Positions 21,548 to 31,186 of a stretch of 64,000 nucleotides of DNA are shown here, piece by piece. Below the pieces are notes generated by a model that ran no database searches, was not told the DNA's origin, and saw only the letters and a list, made by a program, of their open reading frames with translations. Made by a program: the position numbers and the translations under genes. Within the stretch, counting starts at the first letter, position 1. Each line of letters begins with the position of its first letter. The stretch lies in NCBI RefSeq assembly GCF_024346975.1, contig NZ_AP024885.1:1116001-1180000 (forward strand), read 5' to 3'. Source of the DNA: Vibrio neonatus. GTDB taxonomy: Bacteria; Pseudomonadota; Gammaproteobacteria; Enterobacterales; Vibrionaceae.

Positions 21548-22090
21548 GGATACTCTTTCTTACTAGTACAAAGCAGGTCGCTACCTAGCTTTGGCTATGC
21601 TGTTTTTATGGGCATTTGTTGAATAAATAGGGTAACGGTGTGGGAGCATGAAAAATTGACGCTCGCGGAGGTTAATCTTCGCCAGTATACGTTACCTAGG
21701 CTAAGCATAATTGTGAGCTCGCTTATGATTATCTGCAATAGGATTGGAACTGATATTCCATTTATAGGGTAGATAGTGATGATCAGCTTGCTTAAATGCT
21801 GCTATAGGTTGATGTTTCTTGGCTTTATCTACTCTTTATGCATTCCATTGAAAGCGTGCCAGCGTTACCTTTCGAGCGATGGAATAGGGATAAACTTTAC
21901 TTTTTGTCTTTTTATGTATTCCAAAAATGTGTACATTGTCTTTATGAATTAACGATTTAGCCATGCATAAAAATTCGTGAATATTCAGCTTTCTTGATGG
22001 AAACACACACCTTTGTTGTGACTGACTTTTTCTCATGCTGATTTAGTATCGATTTTTGTAGGCTATGAAAATTTTAAATGGAGTTAACAT
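21548..22090. other. Intergenic region between the MATE gene and hisF
   Basis: About 540 bp without a convincing gene. It must hold the promoter for hisFI and the one for the MATE gene. A stretch at about 21830-22040 can be read as a 66-codon minus-strand frame rich in H, K and R. Its sequence recalls, from memory only, dispersed non-coding sequence of Vibrio genomes and is probably not a gene. Confidence 0.5.
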
Positions 22091-22135
22091 ATGTTATTTC
22101 AAAGACTTAATGGTGGCTTGTTAGATGTTAGCTAA
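22091..22135 (+). CDS. Short upstream reading frame overlapping the hisF start
   Basis: ATG with GGAG 8 nt upstream opens a 14-codon frame ([14 protein letters not shown]) that ends 8 nt inside hisF, so the two frames overlap by 11 nt. hisF has only GGTGG as a ribosome site and a stop codon directly before its ATG. Translation of the short frame could therefore deliver ribosomes to hisF, a role hisA plays in an intact operon. It has no histidine codons and is not an attenuator of the hisL type. Confidence 0.4.
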   Translation: MLFQRLNGGLLDVS

Positions 22136-22898
22136 GAGAATAATTCCTTGTTTGGATGTTCGTGATGGACAAGTCGTAAAGGGCGTTCAGTTCCGCAACC
22201 ATGAAATCATTGGTGATATTGTTCCTCTAGCGCAGCGATATGCTGAAGAGGGTGCTGATGAATTGGTATTTTATGATATTACCGCCTCTAGCGATGGTCG
22301 TGTGGTCGATAAAAGCTGGGTTGCTCGCGTGGCCGAAGTTATCGATATTCCATTTTGCGTAGCAGGTGGCATTAAGTCAGCAGAAGACGCTTCACGCATT
22401 TTAGAATTTGGTGCTGATAAAGTATCAATTAACTCACCGGCATTGGCAAACCCTGAGCTGATTACCCATCTAGCCGATAAATTTGGCGTGCAATGTATCG
22501 TAGTGGGCATTGACTCCTTCTTTGATAAAGAGACAGGTAAATATCAGGTTTATCAGTTTACTGGTGATGAAGTGCGCACCAAAGCGACTCAGTGGGAAAC
22601 CAAAGACTGGGTACAAGAAGTGCAGCGTCGCGGCGCAGGTGAAATCGTGCTTAACATGATGAACCAAGACGGCGTTCGTAACGGCTATGACATTACTCAA
22701 TTAAATATGGTACGCGAAGTGTGTAACGTGCCTTTGATTGCCTCTGGCGGCGCAGGTGCGATGGAGCACTTTGCTGAAGCCTTTAATAAAACAAACGTAG
22801 ATGGTGCATTGGCAGCATCTGTATTTCATAAACAGATCATCAATATTGGTGAACTGAAGCAGTACCTGAAAACCCAAGCAGTAGAGGTAAGAATATGA
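22125..22898 (+). CDS. hisF: Imidazole glycerol phosphate synthase, cyclase subunit
   Basis: TIM-barrel cyclase (257 aa) that uses HisH-derived ammonia to form imidazole glycerol phosphate and AICAR. The catalytic aspartates are in [10 protein letters not shown] (Asp11) and VVGIDSFFD (about 130). The phosphate loops read [11 protein letters not shown] and [11 protein letters not shown] stop codon directly precedes the ATG in frame, which fixes the start. It overlaps hisI by 4 nt (ATGA). Confidence 0.96.
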   Translation: MLAKRIIPCLDVRDGQVVKGVQFRNHEIIGDIVPLAQRYAEEGADELVFYDITASSDGRVVDKSWVARVAEVIDIPFCVAGGIKSAEDASRILEFGADKVSINSPALANPELITHLADKFGVQCIVVGIDSFFDKETGKYQVYQFTGDEVRTKATQWETKDWVQEVQRRGAGEIVLNMMNQDGVRNGYDITQLNMVREVCNVPLIASGGAGAMEHFAEAFNKTNVDGALAASVFHKQIINIGELKQYLKTQAVEVRI

Positions 22899-23530
22899 GT
22901 TTAACATTAAGTGAGTTAACAACGTTGGCTGAACGTATTGACTGGGATAAAGTTGATGGTTTAGTGCCGGCGATTGTTCAGGACTTTACCTCTAGCCAAG
23001 TATTGATGATGGGTTACATGAGCCCAGAGTCGCTGCAAAAAACGGGAGAAACAGGCCTTGTGACTTTCTTTTCTCGCACTAAGCAATGCTTATGGACCAA
23101 AGGTGAAACCTCTGGCAACGTATTGAAGCTTAAAAACATTTCATTAGATTGTGACAACGATACTTTGCTTGTAAAAGTGAAGCCAGTAGGGCCAACTTGC
23201 CACAAAGGCACTACAACTTGTTGGGATACTGATTCTCAAGAAGAGTCGCAAATGGTTTGGCTTCATCAACTTGAAACTCTATTGGGTGAGCGTAAACATG
23301 CCGATCCAGACTCTTCCTATACCGCTAGCTTGTATGCCCGTGGCACCAAGCGTATATCGCAGAAAGTGGGCGAAGAAGGCGTTGAAGTCGCGCTTGCGGC
23401 GACGTCGGGCGATAAGGCGGAATTAGTCTGTGAATCGGCTGATCTTATCTACCACTTGTTGGTACTGTTACAAGATCAAGGCTTGTCGCTCAATGACGTT
23501 GTGAACAAACTAAAAGAACGTCACAAATAA
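22895..23530 (+). CDS. hisI: Bifunctional phosphoribosyl-AMP cyclohydrolase / phosphoribosyl-ATP pyrophosphatase
   Basis: HisI-HisE fusion (211 aa) for steps 2 and 3 of the pathway. The N-terminal cyclohydrolase (about 1-115) has [10 protein letters not shown], the [16 protein letters not shown] block and the metal site [11 protein letters not shown]...[11 protein letters not shown]. The C-terminal pyrophosphatase (about 118-211) has [21 protein letters not shown] and EVALAA, with its acidic metal ligands. It is coupled to hisF by an ATGA overlap and followed by a terminator. Confidence 0.96.
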   Translation: MSLTLSELTTLAERIDWDKVDGLVPAIVQDFTSSQVLMMGYMSPESLQKTGETGLVTFFSRTKQCLWTKGETSGNVLKLKNISLDCDNDTLLVKVKPVGPTCHKGTTTCWDTDSQEESQMVWLHQLETLLGERKHADPDSSYTASLYARGTKRISQKVGEEGVEVALAATSGDKAELVCESADLIYHLLVLLQDQGLSLNDVVNKLKERHK

Positions 23531-23584
23531 GTCTAGCCCCAAGTCCATCTAGGTCTAAGCTTATCTAGGTCTAAGCTCAGCGAC

Positions 23585-23626
23585 AAAAAAACCATTTCCC
23601 AATCTGTGTTGGTGAAATGGTTTTTT
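23585..23626. terminator. Terminator between hisI and ychJ
   Basis: Stem AAAAAACCATTTC / GAAATGGTTTTTT with a 16-nt loop, symmetrical enough to serve both converging genes. Confidence 0.85.
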
Positions 23627-23647
23627 ATTGCCTAGACAACAGCAAAT

Positions 23648-24142
23648 TTAAGCGCCGCAGCATTTCTTAAATTTCTTACCGCTACCACATGTGCAAGGAT
23701 CGTTACGACCGACCATGGTCTTTTTTACCGCTAAAGGGTAGTCGTACATTTCGCCGTCAATGTAAAACCATTGCCCATCTTCTTTTACGAAACGTGATTT
23801 CTCAGTGAAACTGTACTGACGTTTATCTTCTGTGAAATAAGCATTAAAAGTCACAAAACCTTCGTTGTCGTTACTCCCTGCTTCACTGTTGACAACTTCA
23901 AGTTTTGACCAGTCACCCTGCACAGATTGCGCAATTGCATCCGCGTCACCGCCTGCATTACAGCTTGGATGGTAGGTTTGAATAACAAAATCAACCAAGT
24001 TTAATTCATGGGCACAATAGCGTGCGCGCATCAGTTGCTCTGGTATTAAGGCGTTTTTAGGGTTGAGATGAATAGGTTGACAGCAATCATGGTAAGGCTT
24101 ATTGCTGTGACAGCGACACAAGGCGGTGGCAATAGAGTTCAT
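23648..24142 (-). CDS. ychJ: YchJ family protein with SEC-C motif
   Basis: Small cytoplasmic protein (164 aa) with two cysteine-rich zinc-type motifs. The N-terminal [13 protein letters not shown] and the C-terminal [17 protein letters not shown] (SEC-C) flank a middle NTF2-like region ([21 protein letters not shown]). The family (UPF0225) is widely conserved but of unproven function. The SEC-C motif occurs in SecA and other proteins as a zinc-binding contact module. Confidence 0.88.
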   Translation of the reverse strand: MNSIATALCRCHSNKPYHDCCQPIHLNPKNALIPEQLMRARYCAHELNLVDFVIQTYHPSCNAGGDADAIAQSVQGDWSKLEVVNSEAGSNDNEGFVTFNAYFTEDKRQYSFTEKSRFVKEDGQWFYIDGEMYDYPLAVKKTMVGRNDPCTCGSGKKFKKCCGA

Positions 24143-24216
24143 AAATCAAAGTATTAAGTGACAAAGTGGCTTTGATTATAACACTGGTCGCGAGTTTTAT
24201 TCTCTACAGCCTTAGC

Positions 24217-24957
24217 TTATAGAGAGATAAATTGATGTGAAGGCAAGTGGGGCATTTCATTCGCAGCATGGAGATTTGGCAGATCCATTACGTTGATAAA
24301 AGCCACGTTGTCATGCCGTAGATTTTTATAGATAGCGTGAAACTGTAAGGGATAATTGTCGTTGAGGATTTCTTTTTTTAGAATCGGTGGTTTAGATAAA
24401 TAATAGCCTTGGAATAAATTAAAACCAGCATTAAGAGCTTGTTGATATTGAGATCTATGTTCTATTTTTTCCGCAACAAATTGAATATCGAGATCTCTAT
24501 GTTGTTGTATAAATAGCTTTGCGTCTTCAATGGCATACAGTTTTATATCAAATTTAATAATTGAGATAAACGGCAGAATAGGCTCCCAATCTTCGGACGG
24601 AATAAAATCGTCCAGAGCAAGCGTATACCCTTGTTCTGCTATGTATTTAATGGAATCAAGCAGTTCAAGGCTTGGCTTGTCACCTTCTAACACTTCAATG
24701 ACAAAGTTGCCTTTCGGCAAGCACAAAGGCAGTTTGGCAATAATACTTTGATGGGAAAAATTGATATAACCACAGATACCATCAAGTATCTGCTGAGATT
24801 TATCTAATAAAAGGTCAGTTAAAATCGAACGAGTGGCGTAATCTCCATCCACTTCAGGACAGGTATTGATGTGACTGTTTCGATACAGCAGTTCATAGGC
24901 AACAGGATCGCCACTGGTATTAAAAATTGGTTGTCTAGCTATATAAGAACTGTACAC
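24217..24957 (-). CDS. EAL-domain protein, short form without an HDOD domain
   Basis: Predicted cyclic-di-GMP phosphodiesterase-like protein (246 aa). It begins YIARQPIFNTSGDPVAYELLYR, typical of the YuxH/CdgJ group in which an EAL domain is followed by an HDOD domain (about 400 aa in total). Here the protein stops soon after FQGYYLSKPP, so the HDOD part is absent. The EAL motif itself reads YELL. Other EAL blocks are present in part: NFVIEVLE, LALDDF, IKFDIK and VAEKIEH. Catalysis is uncertain, and it may act as a c-di-GMP or protein-binding module. The stop is genuine in this frame, and no HDOD remnant was seen downstream. Confidence 0.8.
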   Translation of the reverse strand: MYSSYIARQPIFNTSGDPVAYELLYRNSHINTCPEVDGDYATRSILTDLLLDKSQQILDGICGYINFSHQSIIAKLPLCLPKGNFVIEVLEGDKPSLELLDSIKYIAEQGYTLALDDFIPSEDWEPILPFISIIKFDIKLYAIEDAKLFIQQHRDLDIQFVAEKIEHRSQYQQALNAGFNLFQGYYLSKPPILKKEILNDNYPLQFHAIYKNLRHDNVAFINVMDLPNLHAANEMPHLPSHQFISL

Positions 24958-25065
24958 AAAAACATCTTCGATAATAAAATCTTACTTTAGATATTAAACC
25001 TAATATAAATAGAGTGAATAGTCTATATTAAAAAGTGTCGACTGCTTTGCAAATATATTGTCCAT

Positions 25066-25779
25066 TTATAATGGACGATTATATAAACGTGTGCTTTCGG
25101 CAGTAATTTCAAGAATGGAAGCCTGCGTATACCAATCACCTAATACAATACGTTGCTTATTATCATCTAACTGATGAATATTAGGACGATGAGTGTGCCC
25201 GTGAATCATTAATTGTGCGCCATGACGTTGCATCGCGTCCGTAACGGCCTGTTGGTTGACGTCCATAATGTCATAAGACTTGGTTTTCTTTTCGTCATTG
25301 GCGTTGTTTTGCACTTTCTTAACCAACTTACGACGTAGGCGCAATGGAATATGGTTATACACCCATTGTAACCACTTCATATGTACCTTCTGACGAAACT
25401 TTTGATATTTAACATCGTCAGTGCAGAGGGTATCGCCGTGCAGTAGCACAGTAGGGGTTCCGTACAAATCAATTAAGGTTTCATCACCTAATAGGGTTGC
25501 ACCACTTTTTTGCTGGAACAGTTTTCCCACCAAAAAGTCGCGGTTGCCTTGGGTGAAAAAGCATGGCGTGCCGGATTCGACTAATCTTCGTATTTCGCTA
25601 ATCACAGTATGATTTAACGGAGAGTCATCATCATCTCCCACCCAAAACTCAAATAAGTCACCCAAAATATACAGAGCATCTGCACTAGGGGCATCTTCAC
25701 GCATAAAGCGAATAAAAGCCTCTGTCATTTCAGCGTGCGAGGGAGTGAGGTGTAGATCAGAGATAAACAGTGTGCGCAT
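25066..25779 (-). CDS. lpxH: UDP-2,3-diacylglucosamine diphosphatase
   Basis: Lipid A pathway enzyme (237 aa) that hydrolyses UDP-2,3-diacylglucosamine to lipid X and UMP at the inner membrane. All motifs of the calcineurin-like phosphoesterase fold are visible: ISDLHL (Asp8, His10), LGDLFEFWVGDD, QGNRDFLVG, LHGDTLC and IHGHTHRP. It lies downstream of ppiB on the same strand, separated by a terminator. Confidence 0.95.
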   Translation of the reverse strand: MRTLFISDLHLTPSHAEMTEAFIRFMREDAPSADALYILGDLFEFWVGDDDDSPLNHTVISEIRRLVESGTPCFFTQGNRDFLVGKLFQQKSGATLLGDETLIDLYGTPTVLLHGDTLCTDDVKYQKFRQKVHMKWLQWVYNHIPLRLRRKLVKKVQNNANDEKKTKSYDIMDVNQQAVTDAMQRHGAQLMIHGHTHRPNIHQLDDNKQRIVLGDWYTQASILEITAESTRLYNRPL

Positions 25780-25801
25780 GCGGCGTGAATTCCTTGTTGA
25801 T

Positions 25802-25834
25802 AAAAAACCGCGCTAAATAGACTTAGCGCGGTTT
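25802..25834 (-). terminator. Terminator after ppiB
   Basis: On the minus strand the perfect stem AAACCGCGCTAA / TTAGCGCGGTTT is followed by T6. It lies 8 nt beyond the ppiB stop and 23 nt before lpxH, so it probably attenuates read-through into lpxH. Confidence 0.88.
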
Positions 25835-25841
25835 AAAAGCA

Positions 25842-26336
25842 TTACTCAGTAATAGTAGTACCAGTAATGATAACTTCTTCCAAAGGAACGTCTTGGTGCA
25901 TACCCATGCTACCAGTGCTCACGCCTTTAATTTTGTTTACTACATCCATGCCTTCAGTCACTTTACCAAATACACAGTAACCCCAACCGTTCATGTCTTC
26001 TGATTTAAAATCCAAGAAGGTGTTGTTATTGATGTTGATAAAGAATTGAGAGCTCGCAGAATGTGGTTCCATCGTACGTGCCATTGCAATTGTGCCAACA
26101 GCGTTGCTAAGGCCATTGTTGGCTTCGTTCTGGATAGTTGCGCGAGTTTGTTTCTCACGTAAGCCAGAAGTCATGCCGCCGCCTTGGATCATAAAGCCAT
26201 CGATAACACGGTGGAACAAAGTGTTGTCGTAGAAACCGTCTTTACAATACTGAACGAAGTTCTCAGCAGTAATAGGTGCAAGTTCGTGGTTCAGTTCTAG
26301 TGTAATATCACCGTGATTGGTGTGAAGGGTGATCAT
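25842..26336 (-). CDS. ppiB: Peptidyl-prolyl cis-trans isomerase B (cyclophilin)
   Basis: Cytoplasmic cyclophilin (164 aa) that speeds proline isomerisation during folding. [13 protein letters not shown] contains the catalytic arginine, and SSQFFIN and the [12 protein letters not shown] block follow. No signal peptide is present, which separates it from the periplasmic PpiA. It is divergent from cysS, as is common in gamma-proteobacteria. Confidence 0.95.
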   Translation of the reverse strand: MITLHTNHGDITLELNHELAPITAENFVQYCKDGFYDNTLFHRVIDGFMIQGGGMTSGLREKQTRATIQNEANNGLSNAVGTIAMARTMEPHSASSQFFININNNTFLDFKSEDMNGWGYCVFGKVTEGMDVVNKIKGVSTGSMGMHQDVPLEEVIITGTTITE

Positions 26337-26491
26337 AAGAGCGTCCTTAACGTTTATTTAGTAGAGAAATCGAATCAAATTCTAACCAAACTCTCAGCAC
26401 AATCAACTGCTAACCGAGTTTTATGTTACTTAAGGCGTTATGTGTTGGTATACTAACCACATTATCCCCACCAGAAGTTAAAGCTGAAGAA

Positions 26492-27871
26492 ATGCTGAAG
26501 ATATACAATACGCTGACGCGTCAAAAAGAAGAATTTAAACCCATCACTGCTGGAAAAGTAGGCATGTATGTGTGTGGCGTAACTATCTACGACTTATGCC
26601 ATATTGGTCATGGACGTACATTTGTCTCTTTTGATGTTGTATCGCGTTACTTGAGATATCTTGGTTACGATCTGACTTTTGTACGCAATATCACCGATAT
26701 TGACGATAAAATCATTAAGCGCGCAGCGGTAAACGGTGAGAGCTGTGAGTCTTTGACCGAGCGCTTGATCGCAGAAATGCACGCAGACTTCGATTCGCTA
26801 AACATGAAGCGCCCAGATGTTGAACCTCGCGCAACAGAATTTATCGACGAAATTATCGCTTTGGTTGAAAAGCTCATTGAACGTGGTTTTGCGTATGTGG
26901 CTAGCAATGGCGATGTGATGTTTGAAGTGAGCAAGTATGACGAATACGGCAAGCTTTCTAAACAAGATCTAGAGCAGCTTCAAGCGGGCGCACGTGTGAA
27001 CATCGAAATGGCAAAACGCAGTCCTCTAGACTTTGTTTTGTGGAAAATGTCTAAGCCGGGTGAACCAACTTGGGAATCTCCATGGGGCGCAGGCCGTCCG
27101 GGCTGGCACATTGAATGTTCAGCAATGAACTCTTCTATTTTGGGCGATCACTTCGATATCCACGGTGGCGGTTCAGATTTGCAATTCCCTCACCATGAAA
27201 ACGAAATCGCACAATCTTGCTGTGCGCACGGCACTCAGTATGTAAATACTTGGATGCACAGTGGCATGGTGATGGTTGATCAAGAGAAGATGTCTAAATC
27301 TTTGGGTAACTTCTTTACGATTCGTGATGTACTAGGTTACTACGACGCTGAGACAGTGCGTTACTTCTTAATGTCGGGTCACTACCGTAGCCAGTTGAAC
27401 TACAGTGAAGAGAATCTTAACCAAGCACGCGCGTCATTAGAGCGTTTATACACTTCATTGCGTGGTCTTGACCTAAGCGCAACTCCTGCTGGTGGTGAAG
27501 AGTACGTGTCTCGCTTCTCAACCGCGATGAACGATGACTTTAATACGCCAGAAGCGTACGCAGTCTTGTTTGATATGGCTCGTGAAGTTAACCGCCTTAA
27601 AGGTGCCGAGATTGAGAAAGCCAGCCAGCTTGGCGCACTGATGCGTGAGCTTGCGGATGTGATTGGTATTCTACACCAAGAGCCAGAAGCCTTCTTACAA
27701 GGTGGACAAGCTGATGATGAAGTGGCAGAAATCGAAGCGTTAATTAAACTGCGTAACGACTCTCGCGCCTCTAAAGATTGGGCAAATGCTGATCTTGCGC
27801 GTGATAAGCTAAACGAGAAGGGCATTGTTCTAGAAGATGGTCCACAAGGAACAACTTGGCGTCGTAAATAA
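26492..27871 (+). CDS. cysS: Cysteinyl-tRNA synthetase
   Basis: Class I aminoacyl-tRNA synthetase (459 aa) charging tRNA-Cys. The start at [15 protein letters not shown] gives the normal length. The upstream in-frame ATG at 26423 would add 23 residues not found in the family. The zinc/cysteine site (VCGVTIYD), the HIGH signature (CHIGHGRTF), the GWHIECSAM block and the KMSKS loop ([10 protein letters not shown]) are all intact. The C-terminal helical anticodon domain follows. Confidence 0.96.
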   Translation: MLKIYNTLTRQKEEFKPITAGKVGMYVCGVTIYDLCHIGHGRTFVSFDVVSRYLRYLGYDLTFVRNITDIDDKIIKRAAVNGESCESLTERLIAEMHADFDSLNMKRPDVEPRATEFIDEIIALVEKLIERGFAYVASNGDVMFEVSKYDEYGKLSKQDLEQLQAGARVNIEMAKRSPLDFVLWKMSKPGEPTWESPWGAGRPGWHIECSAMNSSILGDHFDIHGGGSDLQFPHHENEIAQSCCAHGTQYVNTWMHSGMVMVDQEKMSKSLGNFFTIRDVLGYYDAETVRYFLMSGHYRSQLNYSEENLNQARASLERLYTSLRGLDLSATPAGGEEYVSRFSTAMNDDFNTPEAYAVLFDMAREVNRLKGAEIEKASQLGALMRELADVIGILHQEPEAFLQGGQADDEVAEIEALIKLRNDSRASKDWANADLARDKLNEKGIVLEDGPQGTTWRRK

Positions 27872-27926
27872 TACTGACTTGCTTGGTATTAGTGACACTG
27901 CATAGACAGTGACAAACACTAACAAT

Positions 27927-27953
27927 AGGGCTGATATTAAATCGGCCCTTTTT
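27927..27953 (+). terminator. Terminator after cysS
   Basis: Stem AGGGCTGAT / ATCGGCCCT (one wobble pair) with a short loop and T5. Confidence 0.75.
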
Positions 27954-27984
27954 AATAAATCAAAAGAACAAGAAAGGCTTTTAC

Positions 27985-28563
27985 GTGGCTCAAATGTACT
28001 TTTATTACTCGGCAATGAATGCGGGTAAATCCACCACATTGTTACAATCCTCTTTTAACTATCAAGAAAGAGGCATGACTCCTTTGATCTTTACCGCTGC
28101 CTTAGACAATCGCTACGGCAAGGGCAAAGTGACCTCTAGAATCGGCTTGCAAGCAGATGCGCACCTTTTTGATAAAGAGACCGATCTTTTCAAAGAGATG
28201 AGCGAGTTAAATGAACACACACAACACCACTGCGTATTGGTTGATGAGTGTCAGTTCTTATCAAAAGAGCAGGTTTACCAACTTACAGAAATCGTAGATA
28301 AGCTGAATATCCCAGTCTTGTGCTACGGTCTGCGCACCGACTTTCTCGGTGAATTGTTTGAAGGTAGCCGTCATCTATTAGCGTGGGCGGATAAATTGGT
28401 TGAGCTTAAAACCATTTGTCATTGTGGACGCAAAGCCAATATGGTGATTCGCACCGATGAAGAAGGTAATCCGATTGCCGAGGGCGATCAGGTGGCTATC
28501 GGTGGCAATGATAAATACGTGTCAGTGTGTCGCGTACACTATAAAGAAGCGTTAGGCCGATAA
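27985..28563 (+). CDS. tdk: Thymidine kinase
   Basis: Type II thymidine kinase (192 aa) for pyrimidine salvage. The start is GTG with AAAGG upstream. The P-loop is [11 protein letters not shown] (about residues 8-18), the Walker B/DECQF motif is VLVDECQFL, and a zinc-binding set of cysteines appears in TICHCGRK and SVCRVHY. The lasso-loop threonine/tyrosine region near the C-terminus is intact. Confidence 0.95.
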   Translation: MAQMYFYYSAMNAGKSTTLLQSSFNYQERGMTPLIFTAALDNRYGKGKVTSRIGLQADAHLFDKETDLFKEMSELNEHTQHHCVLVDECQFLSKEQVYQLTEIVDKLNIPVLCYGLRTDFLGELFEGSRHLLAWADKLVELKTICHCGRKANMVIRTDEEGNPIAEGDQVAIGGNDKYVSVCRVHYKEALGR

Positions 28564-28590
28564 GACTTTGCTTTGTTAAACAGCCATAAA

Positions 28591-28628
28591 AAAGTAAAGC
28601 TCTCTAGATTAGAGAGCTTTACTTTTTT
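28591..28628. terminator. Terminator between tdk and the ATP-grasp gene
   Basis: Long stem AAAGTAAAGCTCTCT / AGAGAGCTTTACTTT with loop AGATT and a T run. It is symmetrical, so it can act on both strands. Confidence 0.92.
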
Positions 28629-28679
28629 AAGAAAGAGTTTATTTAAAGAGCTTACTTATAAAGAGTTGTTTATATCGCG

Positions 28680-29645
28680 TTAGTCAAATTTAGCAGCAAA
28701 CTGTTTGGCGGCATAAGCAACACGCTCTGCCGGCTTTGGATACTCTAACGGCACCCCAAGGTTCTCAATGTGCTGCAATCTTGGCAGCAGACCCGTGCCA
28801 TTGGCTATTTGAATAGCAAGACCGGGACGGGCGTTAAGTTCCAGTACCATTGGACCTTCTTCACGATCAAGTACCATATCGGTACCCATATAACCCAGTC
28901 CAGTCATCTCCCAGGCGCTCGACGCTAATGTAAGCAAACGCTCCCAGTGCGGCACTTGTAGCTGCATCAGATCTTTACCCGTGTCAGGGTGGTGGGTCAC
29001 GGGTAAATCGTACTGCACCGCTCGTACCGCTCGACCTGTGGCAATATCTACCCCAACACCAACTGCGCCTTGGTGCAAGTTGGCTTTACCGTCAGAGTTA
29101 GAAGTAGATAAGCGCATCATTGCCATTACAGGGTAGCCCTTAAATACAATAATACGTACGTCAGGCACACCTTCATAACTGTAGCCTTCAAAGCAGTCAT
29201 CAAACTTAATTAAGTTCTCAACCACGGCCACGTCATTTTTTCCGCCAAGGGAGAATAGACCCGCCAGAGTGTTACTGATATGGCGTTCCACATCTTGCTC
29301 ATTCACGGTATCGCCAGAGGGTTTGGTGTAAACGCCATCTTTGTGCGAAATGATCACCAGAATGCCTTTACCACCACTGCCTTGCGCGGGCTTGATACAA
29401 AAGCCCGGCCAGTTTTTAACCATTTTATGGATGCGTTTTACTTGCGCTTGCTGACCAATAACGCCAATCAGAGCAGGGGTAGTAGCACCGTGGATCTCAG
29501 CGATCTTTTTGGTTTTAAGTTTGTCATCCACCAAAGGGAATTTACTACGGTCATTATATTTACCAATGTAACTATGGTTACGTTGGTTCATGCCCATAAT
29601 CCCTTTTGCACGAATCTTAAATGGCGAAGTAAATTGACCAAACAT
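28680..29645 (-). CDS. Alpha-L-glutamate ligase-like ATP-grasp protein
   Basis: RimK-related ATP-grasp enzyme (321 aa) predicted to form an amide bond to a carboxylate, perhaps adding an amino acid to a peptide or envelope component. Visible ATP-grasp features are NWPGFCIKPAQGSGGKGILVI for nucleotide binding, then GYMGTDMVLDREEGPMVLELNARPGLAIQIAN in pieces as the metal-binding end. The gene starts 3 nt after the membrane transglutaminase-like gene and is the last of a three-gene operon with it and the protease-like lipoprotein. The three families recur together in gamma-proteobacteria. The substrate is unknown. Confidence 0.85.
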   Translation of the reverse strand: MFGQFTSPFKIRAKGIMGMNQRNHSYIGKYNDRSKFPLVDDKLKTKKIAEIHGATTPALIGVIGQQAQVKRIHKMVKNWPGFCIKPAQGSGGKGILVIISHKDGVYTKPSGDTVNEQDVERHISNTLAGLFSLGGKNDVAVVENLIKFDDCFEGYSYEGVPDVRIIVFKGYPVMAMMRLSTSNSDGKANLHQGAVGVGVDIATGRAVRAVQYDLPVTHHPDTGKDLMQLQVPHWERLLTLASSAWEMTGLGYMGTDMVLDREEGPMVLELNARPGLAIQIANGTGLLPRLQHIENLGVPLEYPKPAERVAYAAKQFAAKFD

Positions 29646-29648
29646 AAT

Positions 29649-31154
29649 TTAGTCCTCCGCCAGTGGTTTGAAGCGGCGCAATTCTGTTAAACGGTAGCCT
29701 GTGTAGTTACCCAACATCAAAATGATAGACAGGATAATCAGCTGCATACCAATAAAGTTAAAGGTCAGGTGCTGGATGTAGCTGTTGGTCATCGCAAGAT
29801 AAACCAATACTGCCGTTAACAGTGAACCGCCACCTTGCAATACCACTTCTTTAGCGCCTTCTTCTTCCCAAAGAATCGACATACGTTCGATAGTCCAAGA
29901 AAGAATGATCATAGGGAAGAAGGTAATAGAAAGTCCTTCCACTAGGCCAATGTTAAACGCCACTATGGTAAATACAGAAATAATCAAAATTACGGTAATG
30001 ATAACCGCGGATATCCGTGCCACTAACAGCAAGTTGAGCTTGGAGAGATAGCTTCGAATCACCAAACCTGTGCCCACAATCAGTAAGAAGCCGACAATAC
30101 CGGTCAAAAGCTGGGTCTGCACAAAGGCAACCGCAATCAGTACGGGCATGAAAGTACCAGAGGTTTTCAAGCCGATAATAATACGCAGGAATACCACAAT
30201 CAGCGCGCCAATAGGGATAAGCATGATGGTTTTAAACATCGATTGCTCTTCTAGAGGTAGGCTATGAATAGAGAAGTTCAGTAGATCGTCAGCATTCACT
30301 TTGCTGGCGGTCGCCGCTCTTGGGGTAATATCTTGCGCAATCATAGAGAACAACACTTGGCTATTACGACCACCGGTAACGTCAAGTAGTGAGACGTTGG
30401 ATTGATCCCAAATCAGCGTGTTTTCGCTCTTTTCTTGTGCGCCAGTATCGGCATTAAACAAGATCCAGTTGTCACCGTTCCATACTTCCACCATAGGGGT
30501 GATAGATTGGCGACGACGTCCGTCTTCTAAATGCACAACCCCAACTGTTTTATTTTGCACTTCAGCAAAAGAGAGCAGGGCAGCTAACGCTTCTTGCTTA
30601 GTAAACTGGTTAAGCAGTAGCGCGGCATTTTGACTGTTTGCATCATTGAGTTTACGAATCACCTCACGGGCTAAGGTTTCATCGTTAGCACTGCGCTTAG
30701 TTGCTTCATCAACAATAGCTTGCGCGGCAGCCTGCTGAGGGCCATCAAAGGTAGGTGCTTCAATTGGACCTTCCGGCGGAACAGCTTTTACTTTCGCCTG
30801 TGGGTCGACTAAAAATTGAGCTTTGTAGTAAATGGTTTGTGGGCCATCGGCATAACGAATAGTCCACTCGGCGCGACGGCCAATATCAGAATCTACATAC
30901 GCCACACCATAGCCAGGTGAAGATGCGGATTCATCCACTAGTGTAAAACCATTTTGAGTCCCAGGAGCAGCTAGTGACACTGTAACGGGCTCACCTTGTG
31001 CAACCAATTCAACTCGCGCTTCAATATCCCAAAGTTCGCGACTTTCTCCTGGTGTCCATGGAACACCGTAAGCGGTGTGTCGCATAATGGATAGCGCGGC
31101 ACCGGCCACTACCAGCAGGGCGATAAATATGTAAAACGGCACTCTTGAAGTCAT
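29649..31154 (-). CDS. Inactive transglutaminase fused to seven transmembrane helices
   Basis: Integral membrane protein (501 aa). An N-terminal helix (about 5-25) anchors a periplasmic region of about 230 residues. This region contains a transglutaminase-like part around the segment VWNGDNWILFNADTG, without the full Cys-His-Asp triad that I can see. From about residue 295 there are seven hydrophobic helices, then a short basic tail (TELRRFKPL). This matches the known family described as inactive transglutaminase with a 7TM domain. Operon position suggests it works with the ATP-grasp ligase and the protease-like lipoprotein at the envelope. Confidence 0.85.
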   Translation of the reverse strand: MTSRVPFYIFIALLVVAGAALSIMRHTAYGVPWTPGESRELWDIEARVELVAQGEPVTVSLAAPGTQNGFTLVDESASSPGYGVAYVDSDIGRRAEWTIRYADGPQTIYYKAQFLVDPQAKVKAVPPEGPIEAPTFDGPQQAAAQAIVDEATKRSANDETLAREVIRKLNDANSQNAALLLNQFTKQEALAALLSFAEVQNKTVGVVHLEDGRRRQSITPMVEVWNGDNWILFNADTGAQEKSENTLIWDQSNVSLLDVTGGRNSQVLFSMIAQDITPRAATASKVNADDLLNFSIHSLPLEEQSMFKTIMLIPIGALIVVFLRIIIGLKTSGTFMPVLIAVAFVQTQLLTGIVGFLLIVGTGLVIRSYLSKLNLLLVARISAVIITVILIISVFTIVAFNIGLVEGLSITFFPMIILSWTIERMSILWEEEGAKEVVLQGGGSLLTAVLVYLAMTNSYIQHLTFNFIGMQLIILSIILMLGNYTGYRLTELRRFKPLAED

Positions 31155-31186
31155 AACAATCCTTATTATATTTGCGACCTAATGTG

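Noticed and set aside
21836..22036. 66-codon minus-strand frame as a real gene
   Set aside because: Basic, low-complexity product with no domain. It looks more like translated non-coding or repeat DNA and is kept only as a possible repeat.
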